From contig SRJI02000009.1 in the NCBI GenBank assembly GCA_005473895.2, positions 62,001 through 126,000 on the forward strand: a stretch of 64,000 bases of DNA, written 5' to 3'. The DNA is from Carideicomes alvinocaridis (GTDB lineage: Bacteria > Pseudomonadota > Alphaproteobacteria > Rhodobacterales > Rhodobacteraceae). A program made the position numbers and the translations under genes. Below are positions 26,621 through 36,650 of this stretch, piece by piece (within the stretch, counting starts at the first letter, position 1; the number at the start of each line of letters is the position of its first letter). A model generated the notes under the pieces. It was not told the origin of the DNA and did not search any database. It worked only from the letters and a program-made list of their open reading frames with translations.

Positions 26621-27661
26621 ATGTCCATCGCGAAACTGACCGCCTCGACGCTGGCAATCGCTGCCGTTTCGGCCACCACTGCCGCTGCCCGCGACCAGGT
26701 CCAGATCGCCGGGTCCTCGACCGTGCTGCCCTACGCCTCCATCGTGGCGGAAGCCTTCGGCGAGAACTTCGACTACCCGACGCCGGTCGTCGAATCGGGC
26801 GGCTCCTCTGCCGGGCTCAAGCGCTTCTGCGAAGGCGTGGGCGAGAACACGATCGACATCGCCAACGCCTCCCGCGCGATCCGCGAGAAGGAAATCGCGA
26901 CCTGCGCCGAGAACGGCGTCGACGAGATCATCGAGGTCCGCATCGGCTATGACGGCATCGTCTTCGCCAGCCAGCTGAACGGCCCGGACTTCACCGCTTT
27001 CGAACCCTCCGACTGGTTCACCGCGCTGGCCGCCAAGCTGCCCGTCGACGGCGAGATCGTGGCCAACCCGAACAACAGCTGGGCCGACGTCAATGCCGAC
27101 CTGCCGGACGAGGAAATCCTCACCTTCATCCCCGGTACCAAGCACGGCACCCGCGAAGTTTTTGAAGAAAAGGTGCTGATGCAGGGCTGCGAAGATACCG
27201 GCGCGATGCAGGCCTTCCTCGACAGCGGCATGGACGAAGACGCGGCCGAGGCCGCCTGCATGGATGTCCGCACCGACGGCAAGTCCGTGGATATCGACGG
27301 CGACTACACCGAGACCCTGGCGCGCATCGACAGCAACGCCAACGGCGTCGGCGTCTTCGGCCTGGCCTTCTACGAGAACAACACCGACAAGCTCAAGGTC
27401 GCGACCATGTCCGGCGTCGAGCCCTCGACCGAGACCATCTCCTCGGGCGAGTACCCGGTGTCGCGTCCGCTCTACTTCTACATCAAGAAGGCGCATATCG
27501 GCGTGATCCCGGGCCTCAAGGACTATGCCGAGTTCTTCGTCGCCGACGAGATTGCCGGCCCCGACGGCCCGCTCTCCGAATACGGCCTGGTCGCCGATCC
27601 GGAGCTGGCCGACACCCAGGCGAAGGTCGCCGACGAGGTGACCATGGACTCCTCCATGTGA
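26621..27661 (+). CDS. pstS: phosphate ABC transporter substrate-binding protein PstS
   Basis: Periplasmic phosphate-binding protein of 346 residues. A signal peptide spans about residues 1-23 (ending TTAAA). The phosphate-site motifs are IAGSSTVLPY near 31, ESGGSSAGLKRFC near 60 and GTKHGTREVF near 171. It begins at the ATG at 26621 with AGGAG upstream. It is first in pstSCAB-phoU-phoB with a PHO box upstream. The gap to pstC contains a very stable hairpin that could keep pstS mRNA more abundant than the rest of the operon. Confidence 0.95.
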   Translation: MSIAKLTASTLAIAAVSATTAAARDQVQIAGSSTVLPYASIVAEAFGENFDYPTPVVESGGSSAGLKRFCEGVGENTIDIANASRAIREKEIATCAENGVDEIIEVRIGYDGIVFASQLNGPDFTAFEPSDWFTALAAKLPVDGEIVANPNNSWADVNADLPDEEILTFIPGTKHGTREVFEEKVLMQGCEDTGAMQAFLDSGMDEDAAEAACMDVRTDGKSVDIDGDYTETLARIDSNANGVGVFGLAFYENNTDKLKVATMSGVEPSTETISSGEYPVSRPLYFYIKKAHIGVIPGLKDYAEFFVADEIAGPDGPLSEYGLVADPELADTQAKVADEVTMDSSM

Positions 27662-27717
27662 TAGGGACGTGAGGGGCCGCAGCTGCGCGCGCGCGCGCCC
27701 CGCGTCATGACGAAATC

Positions 27718-27746
27718 GCGCCGCCCGGAGGCCATCCGGGCGGCGC
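27718..27746 (+). other. intercistronic stem-loop between pstS and pstC
   Basis: Perfect 12-bp stem GCGCCGCCCGGA / TCCGGGCGGCGC with a 5-base loop and no T-run. It probably stabilises the pstS 3' end or partly terminates transcription. Confidence 0.6.
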
Positions 27747-27774
27747 CGTGCCAAGCGAAGGCGGGACCCGTTCG

Positions 27775-29247
27775 ATGTCAGCCACCCTGACCCTTCTCAT
27801 CATCCTCGCGCTCGGCGCCCTGGGCTACCTGGCCGGCCGCGCGCGGGCCATGTCCTCGGCCGGCGGCGACGGGCGCAAGCTGCACTCGCTGCCCGGCTAT
27901 TACGGCTACAATGCCATGCTGTCGGCGCTGATCCCGGGGCTGGCGCTGCTGGCGCTCTGGCTGATCGCGCAGCCTGTCTTCATCGAGAACCGCGTCGAGA
28001 CGCTGATCCCCGAGACCGCCTATGAGGATGCCGGCGGGCTGAGCCTGATCATGTCCGACGTGCGCCGCGTGGCCGAAGGCCTGGACGTGGCGGTCGAAAG
28101 CGGAGCGCTCTCCCCCGAAGAAGCTCGCGACCTTGAGGCCGGCACCGATGACCTGCGCGCCCGCCTGGGCGACGTGGGCGTGGCGCTCGGCTCCGACGTG
28201 AGCGCCGAGACGCTGGCGGCGGCGCAGCGCTACCGCGCGCTCGACCGCATCGGCGACTGGGCCCGCACCGCGATCGTGCTGCTGGCCGCCATCGCCGGGC
28301 TGGGACTCGCGCTGCAGCGCACCCACCGCGACCTGCGCGCCCGCAACAGCGTGGAGCGGGTGATCAAGGGCCTGCTGATCACCGCGGCCTGCATCGCGAT
28401 CCTGACGACGCTCGGGATCGTGCTGTCGCTGATCTTCAACACGATCGAGTTCTTCCGGCTCTACCCGGCCGCCGAGTTCTTTTTCGGCACCACCTGGTCG
28501 CCCTCCTTCGGCGGCGGGTCGGAGCTGGGCATCCTGCCGCTATTCTGGGGCACCTTCTACATCTCGCTGATCGCGCTGCTGGTGGCCGTGCCGATCGGGC
28601 TGATGGCGGCGATCTACCTGTCGGAATACGCCACGCCCCGGGTGCGGAGCTTTGCCAAGCCGATGCTCGAGGTGCTGGCCGGGATCCCCACCATCGTCTA
28701 CGGGCTATTCGCGCTGCTGACCGTCGGCCCGATCCTCGTCGCCATCTTCGGCGACGGCGGCATCCTCGGGGTGGGCTGGATGCGCGGCGGCACGGCGGTG
28801 ATGACCGCGGGGCTGGTGATGGGCATCATGCTGATCCCATTCGTCTCGTCGCTGTCGGACGACATCATCAACTCCGTGCCCCAGGCCATGCGCGACGGCT
28901 CCTACGGGCTGGGCGCCACCAAGTCCGAGACCATTCGCCAGGTGATCCTGCCCGCCGCGCTGCCCGGCATCGTGGGCGCGATCCTGCTGGCCGCCTCGCG
29001 CGCCATCGGCGAGACGATGATCGTGGTGCTGGGGGCAGGGGCCGCGGCACGGCTGTCGCTCAACCCCTTCGAGGCGATGACCACGGTAACCGCCAAGATC
29101 GTCAGCCAGCTGACCGGCGATGCCGATTTCGCCTCGCCCGAGGCGCTGGTGGCCTTCGCGCTCGGCATGACGCTCTTCGTCATCACGCTCTGCCTGAACA
29201 TCTTCGCGCTCTGGATCGTGCGCCGCTACCGGGAGCAATACGAGTAA
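27775..29247 (+). CDS. pstC: phosphate ABC transporter permease PstC
   Basis: Inner-membrane permease of 490 residues, well above the roughly 320 of E. coli PstC. The extra N-terminal part (about residues 1-200) has two or three membrane helices and a charged helical loop (VETLIPETAYEDAGG to about residue 150), followed by another helix. The canonical permease follows, with the EAA-type loop around MRDGSYGLGATKSETIRQVILPAALPG. The start is ATG at 27775 rather than the in-frame GTG at 27748. It overlaps pstA by one base (TAATG). Confidence 0.93.
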   Translation: MSATLTLLIILALGALGYLAGRARAMSSAGGDGRKLHSLPGYYGYNAMLSALIPGLALLALWLIAQPVFIENRVETLIPETAYEDAGGLSLIMSDVRRVAEGLDVAVESGALSPEEARDLEAGTDDLRARLGDVGVALGSDVSAETLAAAQRYRALDRIGDWARTAIVLLAAIAGLGLALQRTHRDLRARNSVERVIKGLLITAACIAILTTLGIVLSLIFNTIEFFRLYPAAEFFFGTTWSPSFGGGSELGILPLFWGTFYISLIALLVAVPIGLMAAIYLSEYATPRVRSFAKPMLEVLAGIPTIVYGLFALLTVGPILVAIFGDGGILGVGWMRGGTAVMTAGLVMGIMLIPFVSSLSDDIINSVPQAMRDGSYGLGATKSETIRQVILPAALPGIVGAILLAASRAIGETMIVVLGAGAAARLSLNPFEAMTTVTAKIVSQLTGDADFASPEALVAFALGMTLFVITLCLNIFALWIVRRYREQYE

Positions 29248-30614
29248 TGACCGACCTGACCCAGGACATGGGCGAGGGCGCCTCCGGCCCGGCACGCCCC
29301 GCCAATTCGATCTTTGCCCAGGATGCGCGGACCAAGCGGCGCAACGCGGCCGAGCGGCGGTTCCGCATGTACGGCGTCATCGCGCTCGGGATCGGGCTGG
29401 TGTTCCTCGTGGCGCTGCTGTTCGCCATCGTGCGCAACGGGACGCCCGCTTTCACCCAGACCTTCATCCACCTGCCGGTGGAGCTGTCGGAGGCCAAGCT
29501 CGACAAGAACGGCAACCGCGATATCGAGCAGATCAAGAAGGTCTCCACCTTCGGCTACAAGCCCCTGATCGAGGATGCGGTCGCCCGGGCGCTGGAAGAG
29601 AACGGCATCGCCTCGCCCTTCGAGGATGCCGGCGACCTGACCGATCTCATCTCTTCGGCCGCCGCCGCGCAGATCCGCGACCTGGTGATTGCCAATCCCG
29701 ACATGATCGGCGAGACGGTGGAGTTCCGGGTGCTCGCCGCCTCGCGGGTGGACGGTTACTTCAAGGGCCGGGTGACGCGCGAAAGCCTCGCCCGCGACAA
29801 GAACCTCGACGCCGAGCACCTCGACGTCGCCGATGCGCTGAAGGATGCGGGCGTGATCGAGCGCGAATTCAACTGGGATTTCATCCTCGGCGCCGACGCC
29901 TCGGAAAGCCGCCCGGAACAGGCTGGCATCGGCGTCGCCATGCTGGGGTCGTTCTTCATGATGCTGGTGGTGCTGCTGCTGTCGCTGCCGATCGGCGTCG
30001 CGGCCTCCATCTACCTCGAGGAATTCGCGCCGCAGAACAAGTTCACCGACCTGATCGAGGTGAACATCTCCAACCTCGCGGCGGTGCCCTCGATCGTCTT
30101 CGGCATCCTCGGGCTCGCGGTCTTCATCCAGTTCGCCAACCTGCCGCAATCGGCGCCGCTGGTGGGCGGGCTGGTGCTGACGCTGATGACCCTGCCCACG
30201 ATCATCATCTCCACCCGCGCCTCGCTCAAGGCGGTGCCGCCCTCGATCCGGGACGCGGCGCTCGGGGTGGGGGCGTCGAAGATGCAGTCGGTCTTCCACC
30301 ACGTGCTGCCGCTGGCCATGCCCGGCATCCTGACCGGCACCATCATCGGGCTAGCGCAGGCCCTGGGCGAGACCGCGCCGCTCCTGCTGATCGGCATGGT
30401 GGGCTACATCGCCTCGAACTACCCCGACGGCATCGCCTCGGGCTTCCTCGACCCCAACTCGGCCATGCCTGCGCAGATCTACGAATGGGCAAAACGGGCC
30501 GATCCGGCCTATTATGAACGGGCCTGGGGCGGGATCATCATCCTGCTGGTGTTCCTGATGACCATGAACATCATCGCCATCATCCTGCGCCGCCGCTTCG
30601 AGCGTCGCTGGTAG
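29247..30614 (+). CDS. pstA: phosphate ABC transporter permease PstA
   Basis: Inner-membrane permease of 455 residues. It has an N-terminal cytoplasmic part, a membrane helix (about 43-63), and a 150-residue extra domain before the core. This is the DUF3333-type N-terminal extension seen in alphaproteobacterial PstA. The core has five or six helices and the ATPase-coupling loop [28 protein letters not shown]. It starts on the last base of the pstC stop, so it is translationally coupled. The extended PstC and PstA domains could face each other; this is inference. Confidence 0.93.
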   Translation: MTDLTQDMGEGASGPARPANSIFAQDARTKRRNAAERRFRMYGVIALGIGLVFLVALLFAIVRNGTPAFTQTFIHLPVELSEAKLDKNGNRDIEQIKKVSTFGYKPLIEDAVARALEENGIASPFEDAGDLTDLISSAAAAQIRDLVIANPDMIGETVEFRVLAASRVDGYFKGRVTRESLARDKNLDAEHLDVADALKDAGVIEREFNWDFILGADASESRPEQAGIGVAMLGSFFMMLVVLLLSLPIGVAASIYLEEFAPQNKFTDLIEVNISNLAAVPSIVFGILGLAVFIQFANLPQSAPLVGGLVLTLMTLPTIIISTRASLKAVPPSIRDAALGVGASKMQSVFHHVLPLAMPGILTGTIIGLAQALGETAPLLLIGMVGYIASNYPDGIASGFLDPNSAMPAQIYEWAKRADPAYYERAWGGIIILLVFLMTMNIIAIILRRRFERRW

Positions 30615-30630
30615 GGGAAGGGCCGGAGCC

Positions 30631-31428
30631 ATGAACGACATGAGAATTGCGGAGAGAGCCGTGGACGTGAACGAAACCAAGATCTCGGCGCGCAAGGTGC
30701 AGGTCTATTACGGCGACACCCATGCCATCAAGGACGTGGATGTCGATATCGAGGACCGGACTGTCACCGCCTTCATCGGGCCCTCGGGCTGCGGGAAATC
30801 GACCTTCCTGCGCTGCCTGAATCGGATGAACGACACTATCGACTCGGCCCGGGTGGAGGGCACGATCCTGCTCGACGGCGAGGACATCTACGACCGCAAG
30901 GTCGATCCCGTCCAGCTGCGCGCCAAGGTGGGCATGGTGTTCCAGAAGCCCAACCCGTTCCCCAAGTCGATCTACGACAACGTGGCCTACGGGCCGAAGA
31001 TCCACGGGCTTGCCAAGAACAAGGCCGAGCTGGACGAGATCGTGGAAAAGGCCCTGCGCCGCGGCGCCATCTGGGACGAGGTCAAGGACCGGCTGCAGGC
31101 CCCGGGCACGGGGCTGTCGGGCGGCCAGCAGCAGCGGCTCTGCATCGCGCGGGCCGTGGCGACCGAACCCGAGGTCCTGCTGATGGACGAGCCATGCTCG
31201 GCGCTCGATCCCATCGCCACGGCGCAGGTGGAAGAGCTGATCGACGAGCTGCGGCAGGATTACTCGGTGGTGATCGTCACCCACTCCATGCAACAGGCGG
31301 CGCGGGTCAGCCAGAAGACGGCCTTCTTCCACCTGGGCCACCTGGTGGAATACGACGAGACCGGCAAGATCTTCACCAACCCCGAAGACCCGCGCACGGA
31401 AAGCTACATCACCGGGCGCATTGGCTGA
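30631..31428 (+). CDS. pstB: phosphate ABC transporter ATP-binding protein PstB
   Basis: ATPase subunit of 265 residues. Walker [10 protein letters not shown] is near residue 50, Q-loop [13 protein letters not shown] near 98, signature [14 protein letters not shown] near 165, Walker [14 protein letters not shown] near 184, and the switch His in IVTHSM near 217. These are the features of PstB, including the typical KPNPFP segment. The start at 30631 is preceded by GGGCCGGAG; internal Met codons close by could also be used. It lies 16 bases after pstA and 10 bases before phoU. Confidence 0.97.
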   Translation: MNDMRIAERAVDVNETKISARKVQVYYGDTHAIKDVDVDIEDRTVTAFIGPSGCGKSTFLRCLNRMNDTIDSARVEGTILLDGEDIYDRKVDPVQLRAKVGMVFQKPNPFPKSIYDNVAYGPKIHGLAKNKAELDEIVEKALRRGAIWDEVKDRLQAPGTGLSGGQQQRLCIARAVATEPEVLLMDEPCSALDPIATAQVEELIDELRQDYSVVIVTHSMQQAARVSQKTAFFHLGHLVEYDETGKIFTNPEDPRTESYITGRIG

Positions 31429-31438
31429 GGACCAGGAC

Positions 31439-32173
31439 ATGAGTGACCAACATATCGCATCCGCCTTCGACCGCGACCTCGAGGCGATCCAGGCCTCGAT
31501 CATGAAGATGGGCGGGCTGGTGGAAGCCGCCATCATGGACAGCGCCAAGTCGCTGGAGACCCGCGACGAGGAACTGGCCGAACAGGTGCGCCGCGGCGAC
31601 AAAGCCATCGACGCGCTGGAGGAGCGCATCAACGAGGAGGCGGCCCGCGTCATCGCCCTGCGCGCGCCCACGGCTGTGGACCTGCGGGTGATCCTGTCGG
31701 TGCTCAAGATCTCGGCCAACCTCGAGCGGATCGGCGACTATTCCAAGAACATCGCCAAGCGCACCGGTGTGCTGCTGCAGATGGCGCCGGTCTCGGGCTC
31801 GCCGGCTTCGCTGCGGCGCATGGCCCGCGAGGTGGAGCTGATGCTGAAGGACGCGCTCGACAGCTATATCCGCCGGGACGCGGCGCTCGCCGCCGACGTG
31901 ATCGCGCGGGACGCGGATGTCGACCAGATGTACAACGCGCTGTTCCGCGAGTTCCTGACCTTCATGATGGAAGACCCGCGCAACATCACGGCCTGCATGC
32001 ACCTGCATTTCATCGCCAAGAACATCGAGCGGATGGGCGACCACGTGACCTCGATCGCCGAACAGGTCTGTTTCCTCGTCACCGGCGAGAAGCCGGGCGA
32101 GGCGCGCGTGAAGGGTGACCGCACCTCGGTCGACCCGCAGCTCAGCGGCGCACGGGACGGGGAGGCGTCATGA
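31439..32173 (+). CDS. phoU: phosphate signalling protein PhoU
   Basis: Cytosolic helical-bundle protein of 244 residues linking the Pst transporter to the PhoR/PhoB system. It is built of two PhoU repeats (about residues 15-100 and 120-210), each with the pattern ANLERIGDYSKNIA / AKNIERMGDHVTSIAE, whose acidic residues bind metal. The start is ATG at 31439 with GAGGACC upstream. It overlaps the phoB start by four bases (ATGA). Confidence 0.95.
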   Translation: MSDQHIASAFDRDLEAIQASIMKMGGLVEAAIMDSAKSLETRDEELAEQVRRGDKAIDALEERINEEAARVIALRAPTAVDLRVILSVLKISANLERIGDYSKNIAKRTGVLLQMAPVSGSPASLRRMAREVELMLKDALDSYIRRDAALAADVIARDADVDQMYNALFREFLTFMMEDPRNITACMHLHFIAKNIERMGDHVTSIAEQVCFLVTGEKPGEARVKGDRTSVDPQLSGARDGEAS

Positions 32174-32859
32174 CCGCCGACCAGCCCACCGTGCTTCTGG
32201 TGGAGGACGAGCCGGCACAGCGCGAGGTGCTGGCCTACAACCTCGAGGCCGAGGGGTTTCGCGTGGTCTCCGCCGACAACGGCGAGGACGCGCTGCTCCT
32301 GGTGGCCGAGGAGGCGCCGGACCTTCTGGTGCTCGACTGGATGATGCCGCAGCTTTCCGGGATCGAGGTCTGCCGGCGGCTGAAGACCCGGTCCGACACG
32401 CGGGCGATCCCGGTCATCATGCTCTCGGCCCGCTCCGAGGAAGTGGACCGTGTCCGCGGGCTGGAGACCGGGGCCGACGATTACGTGGTCAAGCCCTACT
32501 CGGTGGTGGAACTGATGGCCCGGGTCCGCGCCCAGCTGCGCCGTACCCGTGCGGCCGCGGTGGGCGCGACGCTGGAATTCGACGACATCCGGCTGGACGC
32601 CGAGACCCACAAGGTCTTTCGCGGCGCGAAGGAGCTGCGGCTGGGCCCGACGGAATTCCGGCTGCTGTCGACCTTCATGGAAAAGCCGGGCCGCGTCTGG
32701 TCGCGCGAGCAACTGCTCGACCGGGTCTGGGGGCGTGACATCTACGTCGATACCCGGACCGTGGACGTCCATGTCGGCCGGTTGCGCAAGGTACTCTGCG
32801 CCCATGGCGAGGCGGATCCGGTGCGCACCGTCCGCGGCGCGGGCTACGCGTTGGGCTGA
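32170..32859 (+). CDS. phoB: phosphate regulon response regulator PhoB
   Basis: OmpR-family DNA-binding regulator of 229 residues. The N-terminal receiver has EDEP acid residues near 12-14, the phosphoacceptor in LVLDWMMPQ (Asp near 56) and the Lys in VVKPYS near 108. The C-terminal winged helix (about 130-228) includes TEFRLLSTFMEKPGRVWSR and VDVHVGRLRK. It would bind the PHO box at 26512. No phoR kinase gene follows; the next gene is convergent and unrelated, so PhoR must lie elsewhere. Confidence 0.94.
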   Translation: MTADQPTVLLVEDEPAQREVLAYNLEAEGFRVVSADNGEDALLLVAEEAPDLLVLDWMMPQLSGIEVCRRLKTRSDTRAIPVIMLSARSEEVDRVRGLETGADDYVVKPYSVVELMARVRAQLRRTRAAAVGATLEFDDIRLDAETHKVFRGAKELRLGPTEFRLLSTFMEKPGRVWSREQLLDRVWGRDIYVDTRTVDVHVGRLRKVLCAHGEADPVRTVRGAGYALG

Positions 32860-32958
32860 GGGCAGCGGGGGGCCGATTCCAATGCCCGTATGCTGCGCCG
32901 GCGTCAGTGGTGTGGCTTCCGACCGCTCGACCCGACGCGCTGCGATGGTTTGGAAGGT

Positions 32959-33024
32959 CGCAGGGGGCGCTGCCCCCTCGTCGCTTCGCTCCTCACCCCC
33001 GGGATATTTAGGGTCAGAAGAAGC
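32959..33024 (+). repeat. dispersed hairpin repeat, copy B (GATATTTA tail)
   Basis: Hairpin AGGGGGC-GCT-GCCCCCT at 32962-32978, a small TCGCTTCGCT palindrome, then the tail CCCGGGATATTTAGGGTCAG followed by AAGAAGC. It sits in the convergent gap between phoB and the LysR gene, 20 bases from the LysR stop. The hairpin half is nearly identical to copy D and the tail half to copy C. Confidence 0.75.
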
Positions 33025-33043
33025 GGGGAGCCGCGGTTTGGCT

Positions 33044-33949
33044 CTAGCGGGGGAGGGGATCCTCGTCCTCGGCCTGGTCGGCGAGCCAGTCGCGGAAGCG
33101 GGTGAGCGAGGGGGTGCGGGCGCCGCGGGGCCAGACGAGGTAATAGGCCGTGGGGGCCGGGCGCGCATCGCCATAGGCCGGGGCGAGGCGGCCGGCGGCG
33201 CATTCCGCCTCGGCCAGGAAATCCGGCAGCAGCGCCACGCCCAGCCCGTGGCGCGCGGCCTGGGTGATCGTGGCGAACTGGTCGTATTGGGTGCCTGCGG
33301 GCGGCCGGGCGGCGACGCCGTAGCCCGCGAGCCAGTCGGCCCAGGCGGTCGGCCGCGTTTCGATATGCAGCAGCGGCAGGGCCAGCAGGTCGGCGGGTTT
33401 CGCGATGTCGTGGCGGGCGAGGAAGTCCGGCGCCGCCACCGCGCGCAGCCGTTCCGGGCGCAGGTAGAGATGCTCCGCCCCCGGCCAGTCGGGCCGGCCG
33501 TGATGCAGCGCCGCGTCGAAGCCGTCGCGCGCGAAGTCAAAGGGCCGCAGCCGGGTGCCCATGTTCACCGTGATCCCGGGATGGCGCCGGGCGAAATCGG
33601 GCAGGCGGGGCACCAGCCAGTGCATCCCGAAGCTCGGCAGGATCGCCAGCGTCAGCGCGCCGCCCTCCGGGTTCACCGCCAGCCGCATGGAGGCGCGCGA
33701 GATCTGCGCCAGCGCCGCCCGGATCTCGGCCGCGTAATCGCGGGCGGCGGGGCTGAGATGCATCCGCTGACGCTCCCGCTCGATCAGCGGCACGCCGAGC
33801 TGCGCCTCCAGCGCGGAAAGCTGGCGGGAAATGGCGCTCTGGCTCTGGTTCAGCTCCTCGGCGACCGCCGTGGCGGTGCCCAGCCGGTCCAGCGCCTCGA
33901 GCGCGCGAAGGCCGGAAATGGACGGAAGAAAGCGGCGCGGACCCTGCAT
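33044..33949 (-). CDS. LysR-family transcriptional regulator, probable regulator of gcdH
   Basis: Regulator of 301 residues. The N-terminal winged helix-turn-helix is around residues 10-70 ([30 protein letters not shown]), and the periplasmic-binding-like effector domain spans about 95-290. The gene is divergent from glutaryl-CoA dehydrogenase with 95 bases between the starts, the usual arrangement for a LysR protein and its target. That pairing resembles the known GcdR-GcdH arrangement. An effector such as a glutarate derivative would be inference. Confidence 0.9.
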   Translation of the reverse strand: MQGPRRFLPSISGLRALEALDRLGTATAVAEELNQSQSAISRQLSALEAQLGVPLIERERQRMHLSPAARDYAAEIRAALAQISRASMRLAVNPEGGALTLAILPSFGMHWLVPRLPDFARRHPGITVNMGTRLRPFDFARDGFDAALHHGRPDWPGAEHLYLRPERLRAVAAPDFLARHDIAKPADLLALPLLHIETRPTAWADWLAGYGVAARPPAGTQYDQFATITQAARHGLGVALLPDFLAEAECAAGRLAPAYGDARPAPTAYYLVWPRGARTPSLTRFRDWLADQAEDEDPLPR

Positions 33950-34044
33950 GGATCATGCCTATATCGCATGAAGTGATGCGGGAACAGCGATATTCAGCGG
34001 GCGGATCATGCGCTATGGTCAAGCCGAAGGATATGGAGGATGCC

Positions 34045-35274
34045 ATGCGCGACGAAACCGACCGCCCGAAGCTGAAGGACAAGGACCGCCCGAACCTGGG
34101 CCATTTCGACTGGGAGGACCCGTTCCGCCTGAGCGACCAGCTCGAGGAAGACGAGCGGATGATCGGCGAGAGCGCCCGGGCCTATGCGCAGGAAAAGCTG
34201 CAGCCGCGGGTGCTGGATGCCTATATGAGCGAGGAAACGGACCCCGAGATCTTCCGCGAAATGGGCGAGATGGGCCTGCTGGGCACCACCATCCCCGAGG
34301 AATATGGCGGGCTGGGCGCGGGCTATGTCACCTACGGGCTGGTGGCCCGCGAGGTGGAGCGCGTCGACAGCGGCTATCGCTCCATGATGTCGGTGCAGTC
34401 GAGCCTCGTGATGTACCCGATCTATGCCTATGGCACCGAGGAGCAGCGGCAGAAATACCTGCCGAAACTGGCCTCGGGCGAATGGATCGGCTGTTTCGGC
34501 CTGACCGAGCCCGACGCGGGCAGCGACCCGGCGGGAATGAAGACCCGCGCGACGAAGACCGAGGGCGGCTACGTCCTCAACGGCTCCAAGATGTGGATCT
34601 CCAACGCGCCGATCGCCGATGTCTTCGTGGTCTGGGCGAAATCCGAGGCCCATGGCGGCAAGATCCGGGGCTTCGTGCTCGACAAGGGGACCAAGGGGCT
34701 TTCGGCGCCGAAGATCCAGCAGAAACTGTCGCTGCGCGCCTCGATCACCGGGGAAATCGTGCTCGACAACGTGGAAGTGGGCGAAGAGGCGCTGCTGCCG
34801 CATGTGGAGGGGCTCAAGGGGCCCTTCGGCTGCCTCAACCGCGCGCGCTACGGCATTTCCTGGGGGGCGCTTGGCGCGGCGGAGTTCTGCTGGCACGCGG
34901 CGCGGCAATACGGGCTCGACCGGCACCAGTTCAAGCGGCCGCTGGCCCAGACGCAGCTGTTCCAGAAGAAGCTGGCCGACATGCAGACCGAGATCTCGCT
35001 GGGGCTGCAGGCGTCGCTCCGCGTGGGCCGGCTGATGGACGAGGCCAAGGCGGCGCCCGAGATGATCTCCATCGTCAAGCGCAACAATTGCGGCAAGGCG
35101 CTGGATATCGCGCGGATGGCCCGGGACATGCATGGCGGCAACGGCATCTCGGCCGAGTTCCAGGTGATGCGCCACATGGTCAACCTCGAGACGGTGAACA
35201 CCTACGAGGGCACCCATGACGTCCACGCGCTGATCCTCGGCCGGGCGCAGACCGGGCTGCAGGCGTTCTTCTGA
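34045..35274 (+). CDS. gcdH: acyl-CoA dehydrogenase, glutaryl-CoA dehydrogenase type
   Basis: FAD enzyme of lysine, tryptophan and glutarate breakdown; it oxidises and decarboxylates glutaryl-CoA to crotonyl-CoA. It has 409 residues. Acyl-CoA dehydrogenase motifs are present: [16 protein letters not shown] (FAD/substrate contacts), [17 protein letters not shown] and the catalytic Glu region [17 protein letters not shown] near the C-terminus. The opening [13 protein letters not shown] is typical of glutaryl-CoA dehydrogenases. ATG at 34045 has GGAGG 7 bases upstream, so I start there and not at 33955. A GC hairpin at 35326-35350 follows the stop. Confidence 0.93.
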   Translation: MRDETDRPKLKDKDRPNLGHFDWEDPFRLSDQLEEDERMIGESARAYAQEKLQPRVLDAYMSEETDPEIFREMGEMGLLGTTIPEEYGGLGAGYVTYGLVAREVERVDSGYRSMMSVQSSLVMYPIYAYGTEEQRQKYLPKLASGEWIGCFGLTEPDAGSDPAGMKTRATKTEGGYVLNGSKMWISNAPIADVFVVWAKSEAHGGKIRGFVLDKGTKGLSAPKIQQKLSLRASITGEIVLDNVEVGEEALLPHVEGLKGPFGCLNRARYGISWGALGAAEFCWHAARQYGLDRHQFKRPLAQTQLFQKKLADMQTEISLGLQASLRVGRLMDEAKAAPEMISIVKRNNCGKALDIARMARDMHGGNGISAEFQVMRHMVNLETVNTYEGTHDVHALILGRAQTGLQAFF

Positions 35275-35325
35275 TCGCATCGACTGTGGCCGCGCGGGAC
35301 TTGCGCGGTTAAGGCTTGTGACAGC

Positions 35326-35350
35326 GCCGCCGGGCACCGGGTCCGGCGGC
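35326..35350 (+). terminator. GC-rich hairpin after gcdH
   Basis: GCCGCCGG / CCGGCGGC arms around a 9-base loop, no T-run. It ends just ahead of the ribosome-binding site of the next gene and may hide it. Confidence 0.4.
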
Positions 35351-35372
35351 TGCGGGGGAGGATGAGGCGAGT

Positions 35373-36650
35373 TTGACGCGGGACACGGCGCCGAAAGGCA
35401 ACCTCTGGCAGGCGAGCGCGGCGGAGCGGTTCGAGGCCCGTCCATTGTCCGGCACGATGACCGTGGACCTTGCGGTGATCGGCGGCGGCTTTACCGGCTT
35501 GTCGGCGGCGCTGGGTGCCGCGGGGCAGGGCGCGCGCGTCGCCGTGCTCGAGGCGCGGCAGGTGGGGCATGGCGGTTCCGGGCGTAACGTGGGGCTGGTC
35601 AATGCCGGGCTCTGGCTGCCGCCCGAGGGCGTGCGCCGCGTCATGGGCCAGGAGGCCGGAGAGCGGCTCAACCGGGCGTTGGCGGGCGGGCCGGACCTGG
35701 TCTTCGACCTGATCGAACGGCACGGGATCGCCTGCGAGCCGCAGCGCGCCGGGACGCTTCATTGCGCCCATTCCGCGCGCGGCCTGGCCGACCTGGAGGA
35801 CCGCTATCGCCAGATGAAGGTGATGAACGCGCCGGTCACGCTGCTGGACGGGGACAGGACGCAGGCCCGGACCGGCGCGCGGGGAGTGTACGGCGCGCTG
35901 CATGACGCACGGGCGGGCACGATCCAGCCGCTGGCCTATGCGCGGGGGCTGGCCCGGGCCGCGCGGGAAGCGGGTGCGCGGATCTTCGAACAAAGCCCGG
36001 TGATCGAGGCGCGCTGGTCCGGACGCTCCTGGCATGTTCGCACCGCCGAGGGCAGCATCACCGCGCGGCGGCTGCTCAACGCGACCAACGCGTACCAGGC
36101 ACCGACCGAGGGCGTGGCGCTGCCGGCCGTCCCGGTGGTGAACTTCTTCCAGCTCGCGACGGAGCCGGTGCCGGGGCTGGCCGACAAGGTGCTGCCGGGC
36201 GGCGAAGGCTGCTGGGATACCGGCCTGATCATGACGTCCTTCCGGCGCGACCTGCAGGGCCGGCTGATTCTCGGCGCGATCGGCCTGCCGGAGCGCGGCG
36301 GGTCTCTGCACCATGACTGGGCCCGCCGGAAGCTGCGGCAGTTGTTCCCGGATCACGCCGGGGCCGCGCTGTCGCATGCCTGGTCGGGGCGGATTTCCAT
36401 GACCTCGGACCATGTGCCCAAGGCGATGCGGCTCGAGGGGAATGGCCTGGCGATCTTCGGCTATTCCGGCCGCGGCATCGCGCCGGGCACGCTGCTGGGG
36501 CGCGCGGCGGCGCAGGCACTTCTGGGTGACGATGACGAGATGCTGCCATTGCCGGTGACCGAGCGCATGGGGGGATGGTTCAGCGGCTCGCGGAGTCTCT
36601 ATTACGAGGCCGGGGCGCGGCTGGTGCATTTCCTGGGGGCGCGACGCTGA
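35373..36650 (+). CDS. FAD-dependent amine/D-amino-acid oxidase family protein
   Basis: DAO-fold oxidoreductase of 425 residues. The dinucleotide-binding VIGGGFTGLSAA is near residues 33-44, followed by a GHGGSGRNVGLVNAG segment typical of this family and a C-terminal GYSGRGIAPGT flavin contact. It resembles gamma-glutamylputrescine oxidase/PuuB and glycine oxidase-like enzymes; the substrate cannot be fixed. The start is TTG at 35373, with GGGGGAG about 14 bases upstream and no better in-frame ATG. It lies 98 bases after gcdH on the same strand, so a shared role in amino-acid or polyamine breakdown is possible. Confidence 0.85.
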   Translation: MTRDTAPKGNLWQASAAERFEARPLSGTMTVDLAVIGGGFTGLSAALGAAGQGARVAVLEARQVGHGGSGRNVGLVNAGLWLPPEGVRRVMGQEAGERLNRALAGGPDLVFDLIERHGIACEPQRAGTLHCAHSARGLADLEDRYRQMKVMNAPVTLLDGDRTQARTGARGVYGALHDARAGTIQPLAYARGLARAAREAGARIFEQSPVIEARWSGRSWHVRTAEGSITARRLLNATNAYQAPTEGVALPAVPVVNFFQLATEPVPGLADKVLPGGEGCWDTGLIMTSFRRDLQGRLILGAIGLPERGGSLHHDWARRKLRQLFPDHAGAALSHAWSGRISMTSDHVPKAMRLEGNGLAIFGYSGRGIAPGTLLGRAAAQALLGDDDEMLPLPVTERMGGWFSGSRSLYYEAGARLVHFLGARR

